Source: Rhinopithecus roxellana
Taxonomy: Eukaryota; Chordata; Mammalia; Primates; Cercopithecidae
Assembly: GCF_007565055.1 (NCBI RefSeq)
Contig: NC_044550.1
Coordinates: 91,480,174 to 91,544,173 of the forward strand
DNA length: 64,000 nt
Reading direction: 5' to 3'
In this document: one piece after another, positions 56,498 to 64,000 of the stretch
Position numbering within the stretch: position 1 is the first letter of the stretch
How the letters are laid out: each line of letters opens with the position of its first letter
Position numbers and translations under genes: made by a program
The notes under the pieces: generated by a model
Told to the model about the DNA's origin: nothing
The model's database searches: none
Seen by the model: only the letters and a program-made list of their open reading frames with translations

Positions 56498-57590
56498 TTT
56501 AGTTTTAATGTTAGAACTCCTGATTTAAGTACCTTGTGTGGTGAAAAGTAAATTGTATGTTATATGCTATTTTGAATAATTATTGGCATAAACAAAGGCA
56601 AATGTTTCTGATATCCTGGCTGAGAATAACAACCAACAAAGTGATGGGAGTGACCTGACAGCTCACAGTGCCAAAGCCCATGCCAGCTAGAAAGGGTATG
56701 TAGCATGCCCACATGCTCATTTCTGTGTCGTCTTTGGCCTCCTGGGTTCTGACCAGCATTACTTGTACTTAGAACCTGCTAATATATTTCAAAAGTGCAA
56801 TTCTCCATCAGTCAAAACTATGCCAATATCTGCCATCCCTGCATCAACTCCTTACCTTTCCATGCCGTTTTATTTTAAAAATCTGAACCCATGTCTAAGA
56901 TTTAAAAGAAGTTAAGCATTACCAAGCATATTAACTCATACAAATAGAGAGAGTGTGTATGTTATGCTAATTGTGTTCCTGACGGCTTGATATGCCAACT
57001 CCAAACCCTGGACGTTTCAGAATGACTCAGTGGCCAATTAGCAATGTGTGCATTTGCAGTTTATTGAGAGGCCTTTACACAGCACCAAATCATGCAACTG
57101 GTATTCAACATACACTGGCGGTTATAAAAGGGGGGTAACACACCAAAGCTATGGCTCAGGAGTTCTCACGGGCAGACCCTCTGAAGGCATCATGAACACA
57201 GCCAGGTCCTGGCTGCTTTTATGATCCTCCCAGATGGTTCTGTTATGATCTCAGCCACCTTGCACTGGCTGTGGGTTCATTTCAGGTCTAGGATGGTACC
57301 AGGTAGCTGCAGGTGTTGTCAACTCGGTCTATTACAGGTCTGTTTATTGTTTTATGGAGGAGGGAAACAACTTCACTGTGAACTTAAAATGCTACTGGAC
57401 ATGAGTGACTCCATTGTGAGACATTAAGATAGCAAATTATTATGATATGGCAGAGAGATAGATGAGAGAACAGAGTGAGAGCGAATGTGTCTGTGTGCAT
57501 GTTTGTGTGTGTTGGGGGTGTTGATGGTGATCCCACATGTCTGGTAATCTCCAATTTTAAGTCCATCCTGGCTGAACCATGTGACTTAAC
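56498..57590. other. Unassigned, LTR-like stretch near 56980-57370
   Basis: ttgcagtttattgagaggcc and a run of GC-richer sequence suggest an LTR in reverse, but no family is named. The frames at 57221-57427 and 57384-57659 have no domains. Confidence 0.4.
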
Positions 57591-57820
57591 CACACTGGAC
57601 AGGTGGACAGAATTGGCTTTGTCATTTGCTAGTCCTTGAATTTTGAATAAATTACTCAAACTCCCTGTGTCTCAGTTTCCTCATCTCTAAAATGGAGATT
57701 TTGAAAGTATCCAACTCAAGGATTATTGTAAAGTTAAGTGTGTTAATAAACGTAAAACGCTTAGAGTGGATTTACTATGTGACAATTACAAAATGAATGT
57801 CAACTATTATTTATACTGTA
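57591..57820 (+). mobile_element. MIR
   Basis: ttgaataaattactcaaact, ccctgtgtctcagtttcctc, atctctaaaatggaga, aaacgcttagagtgga match MIR core and 3' half. Confidence 0.8.
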
Positions 57821-60140
57821 CCCTAGACTTCCATAGTCTGAAGAAACATGAACTACAAAAAAAAGTGTATTTTAAAACACATGCAGAAAATGTACGCAAA
57901 CTATAAAGAGTTTGCTAAAAAATATAGAAAGTATAAATTTATCAAATTTTTGCCTTATGCTTGGTTTACTAGTGGGTAGAACTAACCCATTTACTATTTC
58001 ACACTTCGGAAGAAGGGAGTGCCTCAGGTCAAAGGAAGTGTGAAAACACTTCCTTCAACTTTATACCCCTCATTTCATCAGTCCCATATGTTTTCAGAAA
58101 AAATGTGAAGGCAGATACCCGAGGCATGGATAGTTTTCATACTACTTGTAGAAAATGACTGTGTATTAACTACAAATGCTGTATTTGTTTTATTTAGATA
58201 ATTTTCTTAATCCTGTAAGATTGGATCCAAATAATTCAGGTTAAAAAGGGCTTTTCATATTTCCCCATTTTCTGTGCAGATCCTCCCATCAGAGACTTCT
58301 CGAATGATGAACATTTAGTTCAGAATGACTATTGTAGTGATGTTTGAGTGTGGAAAAACAGAGATTAGAGAAAATATGTTAAAATAGTCAACTTTGCCAA
58401 TCTGATCCTAATAATAGGAGACTGCTTTTTTTGTTTGTTTGTTTTAATGGAAACATTTTCAACCAAAAATATGGAAAATAGTTATTTGAGTGTGCTACAT
58501 TATCCTTGAGGAAAATATATTGCAGAGAACTATAAAACATGCAGACGTAGGGCCATCAATATCTAGTCATGAAAAGCCTTTCTAATTCAGAGCAGAGCTA
58601 TGCCATGGAGCAGGCAGCTATGACAACAGAGTACATGAAGGGGAGGTATCACATGTGCTCCCATATGGAGTTAATCTGACTGCTCCTAGTTATTGAAAAA
58701 AGGTGTGAAGTGTGAAGAGGTGTAGGTATGGAACATACTTACATATAATATCACAATGTGACTCATTAATACCTGCATTTTTACCTGGTGTGAAATGTAA
58801 TCATCACTGGAGTTAATATCACTTTCCTTTTCACAGTGAAAAGCAGTCACCATGATCCTAAAAATCTCTCCTTTCTCTAGACTTCATTCTTTCTCTCACT
58901 GATTTCCTCTTCTCTTCTCTACGTATCTAACATTTTCTCTGTATTTTAAGTGCATTTTTATTCCACATGAAATGTAATAATATTTTAATTGACAAAAAAG
59001 CATGCTCTCCCAAAATATAAAATTTTTATATGCCTACTTACTTTTTAAGAACAGCAACCAACACCCTCAAAAGAAAAACAAACAAAAACCAGTGGGAAGA
59101 GGAAGTTACAGGGAAGCTACATTCCTAAATGATGTTTAAATTCTTGTTTGTTACTAATTTCTACATTTGCCTCAATCCATCCCTGTTGAATCTCCATTTC
59201 TAGAAATATTATAACAAAAACTTCTGCTCCTGTAAAATATTTTATACATTAAAATCAAAGAACTCCAAGAGTTAGGTTTATAAAAAACAAAAGAAATTGT
59301 CCTGCTTCATTCTGTTACATTTTCTTGTATTTTTTAAACAAAACTCAATTTGTCAATTCAAGAGAGGGTAGAACATAAAAGTAAGGGATGTTGCCATAAA
59401 AGTTGGAAATATATCCTCTATAACAGCTTCTGGGGCTGATCTGCATAGCAAACTCTTGGTTGTTTATTCAGTGTGAAAGCTAATAAATCTATTTGTGAGA
59501 ACTCCTAAAAGGCAATCATTTCCAGAAAGAGCAAATTCTGGCAAAAGCTATTGTTTCAGCAAATCCAAATGACAACTGCTTTAATATGACAACATTTGCA
59601 GTTCTGAGGGCACAGTACATTTTGGAATCATAAAAGTAGCAACACATTCTGCGTGGCAAAACATACTGTTGTTTAAATCTGTCTTACTGCAATGAGTTGC
59701 TAATGGATATGTACAATTTATTAAGAGGAGGAAGAATGACAAATTATAAACTTACACAGATCTAGTCACTTTGCAAGAAAATCTTTATTTCCTTTCTTTA
59801 TTTTTAGTTTTTCATCCATCTGTTTTGGTTAAACATACTCTCCAATTTCAGTTAGAAAATCTGTCTCTGGAGATCCTTCTCTCACTGTGTTTCTACTGTC
59901 TGTATGGGGCATGGATTCGTTTTCTCAATAACAATAACCTTTTACTTTATTGATAGCAGTAAAGAAAATATTGTTATTTTTACATTAATGAATTAAAATA
60001 AACTTTTTATTTTTCATATATGTAAAAAAGTAATGATTTATGATGCTTTGGAAGGTGAAATTCAGTTTTCATTTAGTTTACATCTTCCGTTTCTTTCTAT
60101 CTCTCTCTCTTTTTCTTTTTTTGTCACTGGAATACAGTGC
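57821..60140. other. Unassigned AT-rich sequence
   Basis: A perfect hairpin at 58032-58055 (aaggaagtgt, gaaa, acacttcctt). No gene or repeat recognised. Confidence 0.5.
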
Positions 60141-60262
60141 ACCGAACGCTGTGGAAAATGAAAAGTTGATAGTCTTTGCCCTGAAGCTTACAATCTAAGA
60201 ATAAAAACTTGAGACAGGCAGAATCAAAATAGCAAAGCTGTAGCAGAGTGAAGTAAACATTG
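60141..60262. mobile_element. Ancient L2-like fragment
   Basis: cgctgtggaaaatgaaaag, ccctgaagcttacaatctaag, gagacaggcagaatc resemble the 'tgctgggga...ggagcttacaatctaa' stretch of old elements. Weak. Confidence 0.35.
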
Positions 60263-60929
60263 TTAGAGGTAAGCAATAAGAAGGAAAAACAATATCCTGT
60301 AAACTTGGAAGTAGAGACAAAAATTGTGTTTAAATAAGAACTGCCAATCTCTCAAACTATACGCTCCTAGATGACTACTAACAATCATAATGGGCTTAGA
60401 TTTTCTTTTGTTTTTTAGAGAGAGCTTTTGTCTGGACTCTGGACTCTGATTCCTGCCTCCATCCATACTGAATATCCTTGCCAGGAAAACACACCGAATT
60501 TCTTAAGGCATTTCCTCACACATTGTAATCTGCCCCACTGTTTTCTATCACATTTAATCTAACTTTATCAGCTAGTCTTTTAAAGTTCTCCATGCTGTGG
60601 ACCCACTTTCCTAATAGCTCTGCCCTTCCTAGTCATTATTCAGACCAGATTCCTTGTGACCCACTGCTTGATTGAAGTGCTAAGCTTTCTGTGCTCTACA
60701 TGTTCAAATCCCAATGTCACTGAAGTCCTGATTAACATTCACCGCCTCCACCATTCTAATACTTTGCTATTTTATAGCTCCCGATTACTAAATTACACAA
60801 AGGTTTGCCTTGCAGATTGTCAGTTACTCTTCGTGCTTCTCGCTCTACTAGAGAATGTGCTGCTTGAGAAAATCTGTGATGTAATACGCCCATGTCTCTC
60901 AAAATGCCCTGAATAGAATGTCTGTGCTA
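60263..60929 (+). mobile_element. Possible L2 fragment with surrounding unassigned DNA
   Basis: gttctccatgctgtggaccc, agctctgcccttcctagtc, gctctactagagaatgtgctgcttgaga fit the L2 3' region in outline. The frame at 60656-60916 is probably chance. Confidence 0.4.
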
Positions 60930-61413
60930 TCCACTCAAAGCCATTCCTGTGGGAGCTAATTAGAAACGAACATGACTATGTTTCTTAGACAAGTTCTTTA
61001 TTAATAAGTATACAAATATAAATGACGAGTTAAGGGAAATGTGACTTTATTCACTTTAAAACATTAATGTTTATTCTTAGAAAAAATGTTTGGGATATAA
61101 CATTTGACTCCTGGATATGTTTCCTTAATAATATTTTTTTTTCCTAATTTTCTTCCACACAGTTCCATCCTAATTAATGTGAAGGGAAGGAAAGATTTTC
61201 TGTTATAATTTTGGGTTGACATAACAAGTCAGAATAGTGTGTAGTCTCTTGAATATACACAGATATACACTGAATTCAGTTAACATGTTTTAATTACTAA
61301 TGGACCACACTGCATTATAACTAGCATACCATTTTATCACACTCATCAAACATTTTTCTTCATAAATAATTCTTACATGTAGGATATGCAGGCACATAAT
61401 CATATTTATGTTC
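60930..61413. other. Unassigned sequence
   Basis: Nothing recognised. Confidence 0.5.
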
Positions 61414-61711
61414 TTTTTTTTTGAGATGAGGTCATGCACTGTTGCCCAGGCTGGAATGCAGTGGTGCAATCTCAGCTCACTGCAAGCTCTGATTCCTGGG
61501 TTCATGCCATTCTCCTGCCTCAGGAGAATGTAGTCCCAAGTAGCTGGGACTACAGGCGCCCGCCAACACGCCTGGTTAATTTTTTGTACTTTAAGAAGAG
61601 ACGGAGTTTCACCGTATTAGCCAGGATGGTCTCGATCTTCTGACCTCGTGATCCACCTGCCTCAGCCTCTCAAAGTGCTGGGATTACAGGCATGAGCCAC
61701 CGTGCCCAGCC
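61414..61711 (-). mobile_element. AluY-like element with fold-back insertion
   Basis: T tract, gttgcccaggctggaatgca, agtagctgggactacaggcg, tagccaggatggtctcgatc, ending ccaccgtgcccagcc: AluY-like and full length. Where the consensus has a short cctcccg, this copy reads gagaatgtagtccca (61524-61538). Confidence 0.93.
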
Positions 61712-63136
61712 TGTTTTCTTTTCTTTAACTTTTATTTTAGGTTCGTGGGTACATGTGAAGGTTTGTAATTTAGGTAAACTCATGTCACAGGGCTTTGTTG
61801 TAGTGATTATTTTGTCACCCAGGTATTAAGCCTATTACTTGATAGTTACTTTTCTTGATCCTCTCCCACCTCCCACCCTCCACCTTCAAGTACACCCCAG
61901 TGTCTTTTGTTCTCTTCTTTGTATTCGTGAGTTCTCATCATTCAACTCCCACTTATAAGTGAGAACATGTGATACTTGAATTTCTGTTCCTGTGTTAGTT
62001 TGCTAAGGATAATGGCCTCCAGCTCCCTCCATGTTCCCTCAAAAAAAGATTGTATTCTTTTTGTTTGTTTGTTTTTTTATGACTGCATAGCATTTCGTGG
62101 TGTATATGTGCCATATTTTCTTTATCCAACCTGTTATTGATAGGCATTTAGGGTGACTCTATGTCTTTGCTATAGTGAATAGTGCTGCAGTGAACATTCA
62201 CATGCACGTGTCTTTATGGTGTAATGATTTATATTCCTCTGATTATATACCCAGTAATGGGATTGCTGGGTAAAATGGTAGTTCTGCTTTTAGCTCTCTG
62301 AAGAATTGCCAGACTGCTTTCCACAATGCTTGAACTAATTAAGACTCCCACCAACAGTGTATAAATGTTCCTTTTTCTTCACGACTTTGCCAACACCTGT
62401 TATTTTTTGACTTTTTGATAATAGCCATTCTGATAGGTGTGAGATAGTATCTCATTGTGGTTTTGATTTACACTTCTCTAGTGCTCAGTGATATTGAGCT
62501 TTTTTCGTATTCATATTGGCTGCATGTATGTCTTCTTTTGCAAAGTGTCTTTTCATGTCTTTTTATCACTTTTTAATGGAGTTGTTTTCCTTTTGTAAAT
62601 TTGTTTAAGTTCCTTAAATACTATGGATATTAGACCTTTGTCAGATGCATAGTTTGTAAACATGTTTTCCAGTTCTGTAGGTTGTCTCCTTACTCTGTTG
62701 ATAGTTGCCTTTGCTTCACAGAAGCTCTTAAGTTTAACTAGACCCCTTTTGTTAATTTTTGCTTTTGTTGCAATTGCTTTTGGTGTCTTTTTTATGAAAT
62801 ATTTGCTTGTTCCTATATGCAGGATAGTATTACCTAGGTTGTCTTTCAAGATTTTTATAGTTTTGGGCTTTACATTTATGTCTTTAATCCATCTTGATTT
62901 GATTTTTGTTTATGGTGTAAGGAAGGATCCAGCTTCAATCTTCTGCTTAAGGCTGCACTGTTATCCCTGCACCATTTATTGAATAAGGAGTTCTTTGCCC
63001 ATTGTTTTGTCATCTTTGTCAAGGATCAGATGGTAACAGGTGTGCAGCCTTATTTCTAGCCTCTTTATTGTGTTCCATTGTCTATATGCCTGTTTTTGTA
63101 CCAGTACCATGCTGTTTTTGTTACTGTAGCCCTGTC

Positions 63137-63385
63137 GTATAGTTCAAAGTCAGTTTTGTTATTTTTGTTTAGGATTGCCTTGGCTATTTGAGTTGTTTTT
63201 GGGCTCCATATGAATTTTAAAACAGTTTGTTTGTGTGTTTGTTTAGTTCTGTGAAGAATGTAGTATAGTTTGAAGTCAGGTTTGTCATTTTTGCTTAGGA
63301 TTGCCTTAGCTATTTGAGTTGTTTTTGGGTTCCATATAAATTTTAAAATATTTTTTGTTTGTTTGTTTAGTTCTGTGAAGAATGC
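63137..63385 (-). repeat. 126-bp in-frame tandem duplication inside L1 ORF2
   Basis: gtatagttcaaagtca starts at 63137 and gtatagtttgaagtca at 63263. Each unit runs through ttaggattgcctt.gctattt and ends ttctgtgaagaatg. The 126-bp period is 42 codons; the minus-strand frame stays open across both units (63065-63445), doubling an LKFIW..KTTQIAKAIL segment. Confidence 0.93.
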
Positions 63386-63619
63386 CATTGGTAGTTTGAT
63401 AGGAATAGCATTGAATCTATAAATTGCTTTGGGCAGTATGGCCATTTTAACAATATTGATTCTTCCTATCTATTAGAATGGGATGTTTTTTCCATTTGTT
63501 TTGCAATTCTTCCTGTAGAGAATGTTTACCTCCCTGGTTAGGTGTATTCATAGATATTTTATTCTTTTGTGACAATTGTGAATGAGTATGCCTTCCTGAT
63601 TTGGCTCCCAGCTTGAGTG

Positions 63620-63709
63620 TTGTTAGCATATAAGAGTGTTAGTGATTTTATGTCTGATACTTTGTTGTTAGTATATAAGAGTGTAAGTTGATTTTGTAAA
63701 GGATACTTT
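63620..63709 (-). repeat. 45-bp tandem duplication inside L1 ORF2
   Basis: ttgttagcatataagagtgt at 63620 and ttgttagtatataagagtgt at 63665; both units end in a gatactttg. The period is 15 codons. Confidence 0.88.
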
Positions 63710-64000
63710 GCTGAAGTCATTTATCAGCTTAAAGAGCTTTTGGGCTGAGACTATGCAGTTTTCTAGATATAGAATCATGTTGTCTGCAAACAGGGATAGT
63801 TTGACATCCTCTCTTCCTATTTGGATGACATTTATTTCTCTCTCATCTGATTGCTCTGGCTAGGACTTCCAGTACTATGTTGAATAGGAGTGATGAGAGT
63901 GGGCATCCTTGTCTTGTGCCAGTTTTTAAGAAGAATGCTTCCAACTTTTGCCCGTTCAGTATGATATTGACTTTGGATTTGTCATAGATGGCTGTCATCA

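Larger units (their letters stand above)
61712..64000 (-). mobile_element. L1PB/L1MA 3' UTR and ORF2 C-terminal half (runs off window)
   Basis: tttattttaggttcgtgggt and aacatgtgatacttgaattt mark the 3' UTR; ORF2 follows in reverse (tgtatatgtgccatattttc, gggattgctgggtaaaatgg, acctttgtcagatgcatag, tatggccattttaacaat, ttctagatatagaatcatg, cctctcttcctatttgg), continuing beyond 64000. Minus-strand frames 62553-62849, 63065-63445 and 63447-63629 are ORF2 segments broken by stops, so it is inactive. Two internal duplications are listed separately. Confidence 0.92.

Noticed and set aside
62553..63629. L1 ORF2 frames as functional protein genes
   Set aside because: They are broken segments of a single inactive L1 with stops, frameshifts and duplications; the rest of the element lies outside the window.
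1..64000. CRISPR array, operons, ribosome binding sites or other prokaryotic or phage features
   Set aside because: No regular spacer-repeat array or compact coding; the repeat content is that of a primate nuclear genome.

Overview
The window is primate nuclear DNA, human or a close relative. It is AT-rich and CpG-poor, and dense in primate Alu copies (S- and Y-like as well as older J-like), L1PA tails, older L1M/L1MA/L1PB pieces, THE1/MST/MLT LTRs, Tigger and MER1 DNA transposons, and decayed MIR and L2. I found no supportable protein-coding exon, tRNA, rRNA or other functional gene on either strand. The open frames that look like proteins are remnants of L1 or endogenous retroviruses, or are chance. 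It is best read as intergenic or deep intronic sequence whose content is a layered record of transposon insertion and local rearrangement. Family names come from recognition by eye; percentages are by-eye estimates.

Layout. 0-4 kb: old L1 fragment, a decayed old repeat, an L1PA 3' end, then unassigned sequence. 4-13.5 kb: one ancient plus-strand L1M (5' region and ORF1 from about 4.0 kb, endonuclease part of ORF2 from 9.0 kb, 3' end to 11.7 kb), split by an ERV LTR that is itself split by a 2.3-kb insert. That insert holds an inverted copy of 10.82-12.37 kb joined to a direct copy of 13.09-13.16 kb, bounded by a 15-bp direct repeat. 13-18 kb: MIR, AluS, L2 and a minus-strand L1MA carrying an Alu. 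18.03-20.27 kb: a complete THE1 provirus with a perfect 5-bp target duplication. 20.4-21.5 kb: a second local inverted duplication enclosing an MST LTR.

21.5-31 kb: mostly unassigned AT-rich DNA with Alus, an MLT1 LTR, and a 97-bp direct repeat whose copies differ at one base. 31-33.1 kb: a nest of Tigger, MER1, MST LTR and Alu. 33.6-41.5 kb: ERV pol remnants, several MaLR LTRs, and an ERV LTR broken at its TATA region by an MST LTR. 42-52 kb: decayed sequence with ERVL-like pol remnants, long T homopolymers, a TATC microsatellite and further direct repeats. 52-61 kb: MST LTR, AluY, L1PA, MIR, unassigned DNA and L2-like fragments. 61.4-64 kb: an AluY followed by a long minus-strand L1 that runs off the window and carries two tandem duplications whose lengths are multiples of three.

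The least ordinary content is the rearrangement record: the twin-priming-like inverted/direct insert, several short fold-back (template-switch-like) changes that can be polarised against a paralogue or the Alu consensus, and the templated 97-bp copy.
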